The translations under genes and the position numbers were made by a program. Shown here in pieces: positions 19,162 to 28,776 of a stretch of DNA of 64,000 bases. The stretch's first letter is position 1. Every line of letters begins with the position of its first letter. Under the pieces are notes generated by a model that was not told the DNA's origin, made no database searches, and saw only the letters and a list, made by a program, of their open reading frames with translations. Origin of the DNA: Amblyomma americanum (lineage: Eukaryota > Arthropoda > Arachnida > Ixodida > Ixodidae); assembly GCF_052857255.1 (NCBI RefSeq), contig NC_135507.1, forward strand, positions 78,846,850 to 78,910,849, in the 5' to 3' direction.

Positions 19162-19848
19162 GTGTCTGTAATCCCAGGAGTTATTGGCTGCATAGACGGC
19201 TCTTATGTCAAGATCCAGTGCCCAGACAACAAGGTCGCTTCCACCTATTGCAACAGGCACCATTACCTTTCATTAACTCTTCAAGATGTTTGTGACCACA
19301 AAAGACGGTTTGTAGACACCTTCATTGGATGCTCCAGCAAAATTCACGATTCTCGAATCTTCAAACTTTCATCACTTCCGAAGAAACTTCCCAGACTGTG
19401 CGAAGACAACACTTACCACCTGCTCGGAGATGCGGCTTATCCCCTCAGGCCATACCTTCTCACTCCCTTCAGAGAGTATGGGGCATTACCAAAGGCCCAC
19501 AAGGACTTCAACAAAAAATTTTCTGCAACAAGAGTTCTAATAGAGAACAGTTTTAGTAACTTAAAGAAAAGGTTCCGACAGCTGATGTACCTTGAGCTCC
19601 GTACTCTAGAGTGGCTCAATAAGTTTATTATTGCCTGCTGTGTACTGCACAACTTGTGCATCGATTATCGAGACTTGGAGCCAGATGAACCTAACTATTC
19701 TGTTACACCTCAAGACATCGAGTGGCATCAAGAGTCGTGCACCGATGACCTGGACGAGACTGCCGAAGAAGTTTTGCTGCGCAGATTGGGAGGAATTAAG
19801 CGGAACAAAGTGTGGAAGCAGTGCTGCGAAACAGTAGTAGTGCACTAA
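19162..19848 (+). CDS. Harbinger transposase, exon 3 (DDE catalytic domain)
   Basis: Acceptor ATTCCTGTCAG before 19162, phase 0 after exon 2. It carries the DDE_Tnp_4-type core: VIGCIDGSYVKI (first Asp), SSKIHDSRIFKLS (second Asp), LGDAAYPLRPYLLTPF, and RVLIENSFSNLKKRFRQL (Glu). The helix IIACCVLHNLCID follows. All three catalytic acids are present. The enzyme would cut at the terminal repeats and insert into TWA sites in the nucleus, together with the Myb-like partner. It ends with TAA at 19848. Total spliced length of about 434 residues is normal for the family. Confidence 0.9.
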   Translation: MSVIPGVIGCIDGSYVKIQCPDNKVASTYCNRHHYLSLTLQDVCDHKRRFVDTFIGCSSKIHDSRIFKLSSLPKKLPRLCEDNTYHLLGDAAYPLRPYLLTPFREYGALPKAHKDFNKKFSATRVLIENSFSNLKKRFRQLMYLELRTLEWLNKFIIACCVLHNLCIDYRDLEPDEPNYSVTPQDIEWHQESCTDDLDETAEEVLLRRLGGIKRNKVWKQCCETVVVH

Positions 19849-19873
19849 CAAGCACAGGTGTGTAAGGAGTGGA

Positions 19874-19879
19874 AATAAA
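19874..19879 (+). terminator. Polyadenylation signal AATAAA
   Basis: AATAAA 26 bp after the transposase stop; likely 3' processing signal. Confidence 0.6.
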
Positions 19880-20076
19880 TAGCTTTCATTCTAATGGCTC
19901 TTTGCTGTTACATACAGTGCACTTTTTGTCACTTCAAACAGTAGAACTATAGACTAAATACAAATTTATGAATGAGCACAGCAGTATGCTATGTAAGAGA
20001 CCTTTGTTTGCAGGAAAAAATTTGTTTTATTTACAGATATTTACTGGAGATTTGGCAGGCTGGTTGGTTCTGCATG

Positions 20077-20196
20077 GTGAATATACAGCGCAAGGCACAA
20101 GACAAGGAACAGGAACAGTGAAATACATGCACGGGCGACCGTGTGTGTCTTTCACTGTTCCTGTTCCTTGCCTTGTGCCTTGCGCTGTATATTCAC
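20077..20196. repeat. 120-bp palindrome between the two Harbinger genes
   Basis: Arms 20077-20123 and 20150-20196 (47 bp each) are inverted copies with one mismatch and a 26-bp partly complementary centre. The ends are GTGAATATACAGCG...CGCTGTATATTCAC. It lies between the convergent 3' ends, so either transcript would fold into a long hairpin. It shares GTGA/TCAC ends and overall design, but not sequence, with 3478-3611. Confidence 0.9.
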
Positions 20197-20286
20197 ATTG
20201 CGTACATCACAACTGCTCCAAACTTCCTGTTCTACCCATCCTCCTCGGTTAATCCGAATGCACGCTTAAATAGCTTCATTTTTTCT

Positions 20287-20966
20287 TCATGCCGTGAAGC
20301 CTTCTTTTCTTAGCTGTTCTTTGAGTTCTTTTCTTTCTTCGTGCCGCACACGTCTCTGCTCTTCACGAGCAGTCTTCTGTTGTTCTTTTCTGTTTTGCAG
20401 CCGCTCCATTTCTTCAAAAAAAAGCTTCATCTCTTGAGCTCGTGCACTTGACGCTCGTGCAGTTTTTCCGCTTCCTTGGCCCTCGGAAGAACCTGCACAG
20501 GAATGAGGCGTGATCGACTGTGAGTCCTCAAACACACTGGCGGGATTACTGGAAGGGCTAGCAATGTCTCCTTCGGCTGAGTATGTTGCTGTACTGGAGG
20601 GGGGTGTTTGTCTTGCCTTCTTCGGTAATACACCGTAGCTATCGCGCAGCTCTGCTGGTTGCAAGCTGTCATCAAGCCAGCGTATTTTTTCTATTTCATC
20701 TTCAAAAGGCACAGGCGTTGGAGAGTTGCCCGACCTATTGTTCTGCGCTGTTGCGCTCCTCTTCCTCTCCATTACGGTCTTGTACCGAGTCATACATTGC
20801 TCGGCTGTCCTCGCCACTCCAAGAGTTTCCTTTATATTTTCCGCAATTTTTAAAAACATTTCTTTTTTGTTACGAAACTTCTTCATTGGCCCAACGCGTG
20901 ATAAATATTGCTCATAATAGTCGAGCAGTAACTTCGTTTCCCCTGCCGTCCACTCACAGCCATGGC
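20287..20966 (-). CDS. Harbinger Myb/SANT-like partner protein, main exon
   Basis: Acceptor CATGTTTGCAG at 20967 (minus). The exon reads HGCEWTAGETKLLLDYYEQY, then KKFRNKKEMFLKIAENIKE and ARTAEQCMTRYKTVMERKR. This trihelix/Myb-SANT-like DNA-binding domain (W...E...LL..Y.......R.KK..F..IA......G...T.EQC..RYK) is the known second protein of Harbinger elements, which helps the transposase enter the nucleus and bind ends. A linker with Ser/Pro follows, then a Glu/Arg/Lys-rich coiled coil (FFEEMERLQ..., REEQRRVRHEERKELKEQL). The stop is at 20287. The true first exon is uncertain: candidate minus exons lie near 21945-21992 and 22170-22235 but do not join in phase here. Confidence 0.8.
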
Positions 20967-21030
20967 CTGCAAACATGAAAAACACAGGAGTATAGTTTGT
21001 GTGTGGTATACATTGCAGTTGCTCCATAAA

Positions 21031-21935
21031 GTCAGCAATAAAATTCCAATAAGGAAGGGCACCAGACAGGGAGACACAATCTCATCAATGCTATTCACCG
21101 CCTGTTTACAGGAGGTATTTCGAGTCCTGGATTGGGGAACAGTTGGGGATAACAATTAATGGAACATACCTAAGTAATTGCAACTCGCTGATGACATTTC
21201 CAAGTCAATCAGAAGATGAACTGCAAAACATGATCAATTAGTTAGACATGCAGAGCAGAAAGGTACGTTTTAAAAATAGCCTGCAGAAAACCAAGGTAAT
21301 GTTCAACAGTCTCGCAAGATAGCAGCAGTTTGCTATTGGTAGCGAGGCACCGGAAGGGGTGGTCTACCTAAGACAGGTAGTGACCGCTGATCAGGATCAT
21401 GAGGGGGAAATATCTATAAGAATGGGGTGGAGCACATATGTCAGGTTTTCTCAGATGATGAATGGCAGTTTACCAATATTTCTCAAGAGAAAAGTATCCG
21501 ACACCTGTGTCTTACCAGTACTCACCTATGGGGCATAATTGTCGATGCTAAGGAAAGGGTTCAGCTTATGTTAAGGACAACGCAGTGAGCCATGGAAAGA
21601 AAAATGCTAGGTGTAACGTTAAAAGACCAGAAGCGGTCAGAGTGCGTGGGGGATCAGACACGGGTTAATAACATCCTAGTTGAAATCAAGAGGAAGAAAT
21701 GGGCTTGGGCAGGGCATGCAATGCGAAGGCAAGATAACCGCTGGTCCTGAAGGCTAACGGAGTGGATTCAAAGAGAACGGAAGCGCAGTAGGGGGCGGCA
21801 GAAGGTTAGGTGGGCGGATGAGATTAATAGCTTAAATACGGTAGCCGCAGCTGGTAAAGAACAGGGTTAATTGAACAGAAATGGAAGAGGCCTTTGCCCT
21901 GCAGTGGGCTATAGCCAGGCTGATGATGAAGATCT
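21031..21935 (+). mobile_element. RTE-like LINE 3' fragment inside Harbinger
   Basis: Plus-strand, 5'-truncated. It begins IPIRKGTRQGDTISSMLF and continues FTACLQEVFRVLDW (RT finger/palm region of RTE-type elements). It then runs through broken frames recognisable as the thumb and the 'RKKWAWAGH...R..DNRW' tail, and ends CAGGCTGATGATGAAGAT, a short-repeat 3' end typical of RTE. Several stops. It sits between the main Myb exon and candidate upstream exons, apparently in an intron, in antisense orientation to that gene. Confidence 0.75.
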
Positions 21936-21944
21936 ATCAAGGCA

Positions 21945-22235
21945 CTCACTTACCACGGCAATGAGGTTTTCAGCCTTGAGATTGTTCTGCCAAACAAAAG
22001 AAGAATATGTACGAATCATGAATTGAAATGACATAATTACGAAGCACTAGATATGCATAAACATGTGCATGTAGTAAAAGGCTATCTGCATAGTTTACTG
22101 CCACTTGAAGTCGTCAGCAATACATTGCACTTCAATCACCAGAGTATTTATTGATCGCAACGAGCGGATAATCTCACCTTGACTAGGTGCTGCCCCAACC
22201 TGGGGGTCTGAGTCCGTAGAACAAACGCCAGATAG
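21945..22235 (-). other. Candidate 5' exons of the Myb-like gene
   Basis: Minus strand: TTTGGCAG, then a 47-nt open piece (NNLKAENLIAV), then GTAAGTGAG. Farther up, an open piece reads DLSGVCSTDSDPQVGAAPS before GTGAGA. The splice signals are good, but the phases do not match each other or the main exon in this copy. I therefore record them only as candidates. Confidence 0.35.
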
Positions 22236-22618
22236 GTCTTAAATGCAATAATGTTCGAAATCAGTCAACATGATGTCCAATTATATAATCTTAATTTCGC
22301 TGCAGCGTTACCCCAGATTGTTGAAACGCTTCGTTACGCGGCTCACAGCTGCCTCCTTGCAGAGCATACTGTGGTACAGCTCGCTGCAAGTGCAGGTTCT
22401 GCCTACCAAAATGCAGCCTGTATTATCCCTAACTTGCTTATTGTATACTTTGTCCGGCGGTGGAGTGGAAAATACGAGCAGAACAGAGGGGCCCAACTGT
22501 TGACCCAACTCGTGAGAATCACATGGATAGAAACGGTAGTCCTCGTGCTTTCCACGCTAATTAGAACTAATCAGTTCGTGAGTGATGAATGCTGATATTA
22601 AAAAGAAACTGCTTTTTA

Positions 22619-22923
22619 CCCGCCGCGGTGGCTCAGTGGTTAGGGCGCTCGACTACTGATCCGGAGTTCCCGGGTTCGAACCCGACCGCGGCTGCTGCGT
22701 TTTTATGGAGGAAAAACGCTAAGGCGCCCGTGTGCAGTGCGATGCCAGTGCACGTTAAAGATCACCAGGTGGTCAAAATTATTCCGGAGCACTCCACTAC
22801 GGCACCTATTCCTTTCTTCTTTCAGTCCCTCCTTTATCCTTCCCTTACGGCGCAGTTCAGGTGTTCAACGATATATCAGAGAGATAATGAGCCATTTCCT
22901 TTCCCCCAAAACCAATTATTATT
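22619..22923 (+). repeat. Full-length SINE, type A, inside Harbinger
   Basis: Complete copy. The tRNA-like head has box A GTGGCTCAGTGGTTAGGGCG and box B GGTTCGAACCC. The body is GCGTTTTTATGGAGGAAAAACG, then GTGCACGTTAAAGATC and 'GGTGGTCAAAATTATTCCGGAGC'. The pyrimidine-rich stretch and the GATAATGAGCCATTTCCTTTCC end are followed by an (ATT)n tail. It lies in the non-coding right half of the element. Confidence 0.9.
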
Positions 22924-23424
22924 ATTGTGGTCGATACTCGTGACGTGTTGCGAGAAAATGCCAGGCCTTTTGCCGATAAACAAATGCAGCGGCGACTCCA
23001 CGTTCGCAACTGCTCCGTGTTTACATCTGTGAGATCCAGCGCAAATAGACCGTAAAATTAGTAAAATGAACACATACCTTGCGTTTCCGGCACTCCGAAC
23101 ATCATGCTGTGCACTAGTTCTCGAACTGTTGGGCTCGCATCGAAAGAAAAATGGCTGGCGCGATTCATCATTTCGGAGCGCAAAAACGTGCGACGCACGT
23201 GGGAAAGGCAGGAAAAAAACAAACCGCGCATGGAATGCTGGGATCATCCGGATCCCAGCATGGAATGCTGGGAGTACCCGGATCCGGTCTCCTCTAGTGC
23301 CCTCTTCAGGGCTTTTTTTGCACCAAATGCTCCCGAGGGAGCACCCGCATTCCATTCGCAAAATGGGAGGTAGCGATCTCCAGTGGAGCTACGCGCTCCG
23401 TACGTGACCCGACGGAGCGCTCCC

Positions 23425-23446
23425 GATCTGCCATTGGAATTCAACA
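23425..23446 (-). repeat. Harbinger right terminal inverted repeat
   Basis: Exact inverted copy of 17497-17518, followed by TTA. Subterminal copies of GGAATGCTGGGA (two, at about 23233 and 23261) and an ATTCCATTCGCAAAATGGGA block (about 23350) recall the left subterminal repeats. Confidence 0.9.
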
Positions 23447-23579
23447 TTAAACTCTCTCCGTCGCCTCGAGAGAGGGAACGAGCCAGTACAGGAAGCATGG
23501 AGGTGGATGCCTTTTTTCGACGCCCGTCGCGGCGCGGCGCGGCGCTGGGTGCGCAGGCGCTCCGCACATTCGCGAGGAA

Positions 23580-23885
23580 GTGTCATGGAGTTGCCGCTTT
23601 ACTCACATCGAGTCCCAGTATGGTACGCGTGGCTCTAATGCGATTTGGATCTCGAATGTCTTGCTGTATCTGTCACATGATGTCCCGAGTCGAGAGAGCT
23701 GCACGAAACCCATCATGAACAGGGGAAATCTGTCTTTCCCGTCGGCGTGCATTTGGAGCCAATTTAAGACAACGTGTTCCATTACATGACGTTAGCGGAA
23801 TTTTGCAGAGGTTCCCAATCTCGAGTCCTTTTACCCGGTTAGGGATAATATCTGTTACAGAAAAATTGAAATTGAATTTTTTTTT
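23580..23885 (-). mobile_element. LINE RT fragment (minus)
   Basis: Minus-strand open piece KKFNFNFSVTDII..RVKGLEIGNL, then PLTSCNG and DGFRAALSTRDIM. It corresponds to the RT region 'RPISLTS...TGFR..LS..D' and to the plus-strand copy at 35811. Immediately at 23886 it abuts the tRNA-like head of a SINE, the same junction as at 35811. Confidence 0.65.
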
Positions 23886-24180
23886 ACCCACTGAGGTGGC
23901 GCAATGGTTAGGGCACTCGGCTACCGATCCGGAGTTCCCCGGTTCGAACCCACCCGTGGCGGCCGCGTTTCGATGAAGGCGAAACGCAAAGGCACTCGTG
24001 TGCTATGCTATTGCAGTGCACGTTAAAGATCCTCATGTGGTCAAAATTATCCTGCTGCCTCCACTGCGGAACCTCTTTCTTCTTTCACTCCCGCCTTTAT
24101 CCCTTCCCTTAAGGCGCGGTTCAGGTGTCCGGCAATATGTGAGACAGATACTGCGCCATTTCCGCTCTCCAAAACATTTT
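23886..24180 (+). repeat. SINE, type A (plus)
   Basis: tRNA-like head 'GGTGGCGCAATGGTTAGGGCACTCGG', box B GGTTCGAACCC, body GTTTCGATGAAGGCGAAACG, GTGCACGTTAAAGATCC, and end 'GACAGATACTGCGCCATTTCC'. Nearly complete. It forms an inverted pair with the next SINE. Confidence 0.85.
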
Positions 24181-24182
24181 TC

Positions 24183-24360
24183 AAATTGGTTTTTGGCGAA
24201 GCAAATGGCGCAGTATCGGTCTCACATCTAGGCCGACACCTGAATCGTGGCCGTAAGGTTACGGAGAAAGGAGGGACAGAGAGAATAAAGCAAGGAAAAA
24301 AGTGCCGTAGTGTTGAGCTCCGGAATAATTTCGACCACCCGGGGATCTTTAGGTTCCCTG
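24183..24360 (-). repeat. SINE fragment (minus), inverted partner
   Basis: Reads on minus from the (A)CC tail through 'GGCACTTTTTTCC' to 'AAAGATCCCCGGGTGG'. The tRNA-like head is missing (5'-truncated). It lies tail-to-tail with 23886-24180. Confidence 0.8.
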
Positions 24361-24898
24361 ACGAACCATCCGGATGCAGCCTATCGTACCCTCATTGGAT
24401 TCAGCCATATCTGGCTTTGAGAGATTCCTCTTCCCCCGGCATGGAAAACGGTATTAGTGACGTTTACTCCTAGGGAAGGCAATAAAATTGATGAAGAGCA
24501 ACCGCGCCCTATCGCCCTCACATCTTGTGTCGGCAAGCTGATGGAGAGTATGGTGCGAGACAGGTTGTCCGCTTACCTCGAAACACATCACACTTTTTCA
24601 GACACCATGTTTGGTTTCCGACCACCGAAATCCGCACAAGACATCCTTCTACAACTCCATCATGGCATATTAGAGCCCAAAGAACTCCCTACAATGACAA
24701 GGTAGTCGTGGCCTTGGGTTTCAAAGGAGCCTTTGATAATGTGATACATGAAATAACAACTGTGGTCAGAATACATACCGATACATCTGGCAATTTCTCG
24801 CGGGTCGACAGGCTTACTTTCGAATTCAAGACAAGGAACATGTACCCTATACTATCAGATCCCGGGGTACAACACAGCGTGTGGTTTTATCTCCCCTA
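24361..24898 (+). pseudogene. I-type LINE RT domain, left piece (split by insertion)
   Basis: Plus strand. It reads VTFTPREGNKIDEEQPRPIA, then LTSCVGKLMESMVRDRLSAY, then FGFRPPKSAQDILLQLHH, with a frameshift after MTR into GFKGAFDNV (RT motif A region, degraded). This is RT blocks 1-3 of an I/R1-like ORF2. The sequence stops at 24898 with TTATCTCCCCTA, the target duplication of the LINE inserted next. It resumes at 30367. Confidence 0.7.
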
Positions 24899-25211
24899 GT
24901 TTAGTTGAGTTGAGTGGTTGTAAACTACCGGTGGGATTAGCCTTGCAGTTGCTGCCGGCAATTGCTCCACAGTAGCGACATTTAAATAGAAATCACAGAA
25001 ACACTGTCCGCAAAAACCCAAATAGACACTCCTGAGGTCACCATGTGGAGGCCAAATCCGTGTCCTGCAGGTAAAGTAGAAGGCGAGAAGCATCCCTTCT
25101 ACTCGACTGGCTCCCGCGCGGGAAAACAATGTCCTGAAGAGAACTGTGAGGAACTCCTGTTTTCTTGAGGGATCCGAATAACACAGCCCGTTCCGCGTTG
25201 TACAAAGTACA

Positions 25212-25735
25212 TCACAAGAGGTAATGTTCTATGTCACCAAACACACCACACTTTGAACACAATGGTGACAACGCTAAGCCAGTCTTATACATCCACGCCT
25301 GCGTACGAGCAGAATCCGTGCGAACGCGGTGCAGCAAAGTGGCTTGGTACCTTTTGAGACCCTTGGTCACACATGGCTGATGAGGAGAGCTCGACAAAGA
25401 ACTGAAGTGGCACAACACCACATCTCTGAACATTTGCTTGACTTCATGAGGGACTCTGTACTGGAATCCCGGAGAGAGCTGTATTGGCGAGGTTGTCTGC
25501 TATCTCGTTTCCTAAGACACCTATGTGCGAGGGCACCCATGAAAACGTATAGAGAAGCCTTTGCTATGTAGATTCTGCACACAACGTAGGGATCTAAGAC
25601 TCAAGGAATCAGTGGGGAACCCGTACTCTAACCTTTGAAGGGCAGATTTTGAATCCGTAATTATGACAGTAGGTTGAGGCGTACAGCACCGTAGCTTCTT
25701 TAGAGCTGCCTCAATGGCAACGCTTTTCATATTCC
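25212..25735 (-). pseudogene. LINE D ORF2: RNase H middle and C-terminal zinc region
   Basis: Minus-strand piece beyond the inversion. It reads SVAIEAALKKLRCCTPQPTV, then IITDSKSALQRL (RNase H second catalytic region) down to about 25521. Then 25433-25212 reads RTDSARTQAWMYKTGLALSPLCSKCGVFGDIEHYLL (shown here as one feature of positions; key residues C-x2-C...H). This is the terminal zinc-binding motif of I/Jockey-type ORF2. A frame break lies between the two pieces. Confidence 0.7.
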
Positions 25736-26690
25736 GTCTTTGAAGTATGATTGGTCTGTTCGTTTTACTAAAGTCGTGTCCTCCACAATGGCCGAAAGCG
25801 TTGCCATTGAGGCAGCTCTAAAGAAGCTACGGTGCTGTACGCCTCAACCTGGCTTCGTCCTGTTTCCAGGTAGGGGACGACGGTATGCGCGACTGAGCAT
25901 AGACCTTTGATCAGTCTTGCCTTCGTCAGGTTAACCACATACGTTTTTTGGGCGTCACTATTGACTCACGCCTACAGTGGCGACGAGCTGTGGAGTCGAT
26001 TGTTGCTTCACTATCTTCGCGTCTCAATGTGCTTCGTAGAGTTGCTAGTGAGCAATGGGGAAACCATCCTGCTTCAATGATGAGGCTTCACGATGCCCTG
26101 GTGACAAGTCGCATAATGTACCGGCTCCCTTTAATTTCCCCCTCGGTATCGCAGCTGGAACGCCTTGCGGTTTTGCACAGAATGGGACTAAGGAGGGCTC
26201 TCGGCGTTCCGCAGGCTGCTCCAAACAATGCAGTACTGTATGAGTCTCAATCGAAACCTCTTCGGCTAGCCGCTTCACAAAGACTTTTGCTGCAAATTGG
26301 CCGCCTCAGAGAGACTGTTGCCGGGAGAGCGCTTCTACAGCGCCTTCGAAAGAGATCTGAGTCCCGGGCGTACTTGGCTTTAAATACTCCTCGTTCTCTG
26401 GGTCTCGACCTTCGAGATCGACCTAAGACGTTGAAGCCACCTTGGTCCTTTCTGAGCCTCGATTGTTCCTTGAAAATTCCCCAAGTTCGCGCTAAGCGGA
26501 ATTATCCTTTAGCGGCAATGAGTTCGCTTGTACTGGAACATCTTGAGACCGAATATGCCAGTCATCTTCAAATTTTTACAGACAGCTCTGTGGACAAGGT
26601 CAGAGGATCTAGTGCAGCTCCTTTTCATATTCCGTCTTTGAAGTATGATTGGTCTGTTCGTTTTACTAAGGTCGTGTCCTCCACAAGAGA
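25733..26690 (+). pseudogene. LINE D ORF2 segment inverted relative to the element
   Basis: Plus-strand open frame (25948-26748) reading VTIDSRLQWRRAVESIVASL (RT C-terminal/thumb), then a long linker, then LQIFTDSSVDKVRGSSAAPF (RNase H first Asp). The flanking element is minus strand, so the segment is inverted. The first 60 bp (25733-25795) duplicate 26625-26685, and 25665-25725 is an inverted copy of 25796-25850, which marks the breakpoint. At 26690 the plus frame runs straight into antisense sequence of the RT palm. Confidence 0.8.
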
Positions 26691-26691
26691 G

Positions 26692-28776
26692 TCAGCCCAA
26701 CACCTCCGAGAGAGTAAACCCAACACCTTGAAGGTAACATTTAACTGAAAGCAGGGCCTGTCGCGCTAATAAAGCTAAGCGTTTGTGTTGATATCCGGTT
26801 AACCAAAGACAAATGTCGTCTGCATATATCGACATATGGACATGCCTACAATGTTTTTGCACTTTTGCGGGAAGACCAGCCATGACAACATTAAAGAGTG
26901 TCTACAGGACACTACCCTGAGGTACCCCGCGCGATACCGCCCTTTCGGAGCTCATTGTACTGCCTAACCGCACTCGAAATTTGCGATCACTGAGAAATGA
27001 GTGAATGAATCGCAGAAGATAGCCCTGTACGCCTATGACCTGCAGACTATTCAGTATTGAGCTCTGGAGGACGCTATCATAAGCATTTGATACGTCTAGG
27101 AAAATAGCTAGTATTAAAAGTCCAAAAGCACGCTGATGTTCAATGTGGCTTATCAAGTCCAGGACGCTATCTTGCGAGCTTAAACCTGTGCGGAATCCAG
27201 TCATGCATGTTGGTAGTGCCCTTCTATCCTAAAGCCACCAAGACAAACGCTTACTTGCCATCTTCTCCATGAGCTTAGCCACACACGACGTCAGCGATAC
27301 AGGACGATACGAGGCCGCGTCTGTCATCTCTTTGCTGGCCTTCAGCAGTGGGACTACACAAGCCACCTTCCATGAATGGGGAACGTCACCAGACTCCCAC
27401 ACTCGATTGAGATAGGTTAGGAGCATCTTCCGGTGTTCCAGAGGCAGGTTCTGTAACATTTGATTGGTAATGCCGTCAGGACCTGGCGCACAGCGACGCC
27501 GCAGGCTGCGGAGCGCTGTCTGTAGTTCTCAAAGTGTGAATGGGGCGTCCATAACAGACGGAGACGTAGCAGGCAGAGCGCAGGGATGAATGCCTGGTCT
27601 GGAATTTACAAATGCATCCGCAAATTCCTCTGCCAAGCACACGAGATGTTTCTGCGTGCGCAATGCAAGCGCCTCGAAAGGTTTACTCGGACGAGAGCCA
27701 CCAGCAAGGCTGCCAACGACACACCAAATTCTCGTTATCGGTGAGAAAACAGTCAAACTAGCGCAAAAGGATGCCCACTGGGACCTACAGAGCTTGTTCG
27801 CATGACGTCTAATGGCAGAGTTGAGCCTGTTGAAAGTTGTCTTCAAGGCTCTGTCGTCCTTCTTCTGCAACAGTTGTCGCTCCGCCCTTCTGCGCGCTGC
27901 GCAGAGGTTCCTGAGTTTTAAATTCGGAGTCGGAAAATGACCAGGTAGCTTGAGCGCCGTGGTAGCTGCCATCTTAACATAAATCATTTTGTCTGTCACA
28001 TCACCGGAAACACAGGCTAAGTGCTCCCTGTATTTGTCCCAATTAACAACATGGCAAATTTTACGACCACGCAGATGGAAGTCGGCAGTAAACACAAATA
28101 TCGGGTAGTGATCACTTCCCATTCGGTCAGCTCTAGTTGACCACTGCACACGGACGTCAGGTGAATGTAAGGTTAGGTCTATAGAAGTGGGTGAGGTCGG
28201 AGGCCGAAAGAAAATGGGACTTCCGTCATTGGCCACGCACAGGTCCAAACTGTCGATGACTTCTACAAGTTGGCGTCCGCGAGGATCTGTGTTCCTGTCA
28301 CCCCAGGCAGGGTGGTGGGCGTTGAAGTCACCGCAGATGATTCTGGGTGCTGGGCAGCGGTCACAAAGTTGCTGGAGCAACAAAGCCAAATCGACCTTCT
28401 TCCGCGGGGACACGTATACTGATGCAATGGACAGAGTTCGGAAGGCGAGCCGAATCCTCACAGCCACTACCCCAATACTGTCGGTGCAAAGATCGGTGAA
28501 GTTCAAAGCCACATGAGGAATCTCCCTTCGTATGTAAAGGGCGGCACTTCCTGCGGGAAAAGACTTTATGCTGCAATTCTTGTGGCCGACGTATCCCGGC
28601 AAAGACCTCCAGCTTGGCACGCCAGCCTCCGAGAGGGCCAGTACTGGAACACAGGTCTCTTTCAAGAACAATTTTAGTTCTGCTAATCGACTTATAATCC
28701 CAGCGCAGTTCCATTGCATGATAAACGGCACTTTTCTAGGGTTTTTATTTGCAACAGGTTGAAGAAAACTAGCCAT
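26692..28776 (-). pseudogene. LINE D ORF2: endonuclease and RT (three stops)
   Basis: Starts at ATG 28776, directly after the ORF1 stop (TAGATG). The endonuclease shows FIMQWNCAGI, ALSEAG, RIICGDFNAHHPAWGD and GSDHYPIF. The RT shows CAPGPDGITNQML, YRPVSLTSCVAKLMEKM, MTGFRTGLSSQD, FLDVSNAYDSV, RGVPQGSV and SIYADDICLW (catalytic ADD kept). In-frame stops interrupt it at 27529, 27229 and 26902; all pieces share one frame. An intact protein would nick DNA and copy its own RNA at the nick. Continues, inverted, at 25733-26690. Confidence 0.85.

Larger units (their letters stand above)
17497..23446 (+). mobile_element. PIF/Harbinger DNA transposon, two genes, TIRs and TTA target duplication
   Basis: A 5,950-bp element. 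The terminal 22 bp at 17497-17518 (TGTTGAATTCC...GGCAGATC) are repeated exactly, inverted, at 23425-23446, and both ends are flanked by TTA (17494-17496, 23447-23449). That is the usual 3-bp TWA target duplication of Harbinger. Inside are a spliced plus-strand transposase with a DDE core and a convergent minus-strand Myb/SANT-like gene, the two-gene layout known for PIF/Harbinger. Secondary insertions are an RTE fragment (21031-21935), a SINE (22619-22923) and possibly a palindrome (20077-20196). Without the RTE and SINE the element would be about 4.7 kb. Transposase exon 2 has a one-base frameshift, so this copy is probably non-autonomous now. Confidence 0.9.

Noticed and set aside
21945..22235. 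Confident 5' exons for the Myb-like gene
   Set aside because: Good splice signals but phases do not join; kept only as candidates.
22630..22690. Possible tRNA genes at SINE heads (also 12330, 23890, 32235, 33705, 35440, 53425)
   Set aside because: Boxes A and B are present, but each is followed by the same SINE body, and no cloverleaf with a proper acceptor stem and anticodon could be supported.
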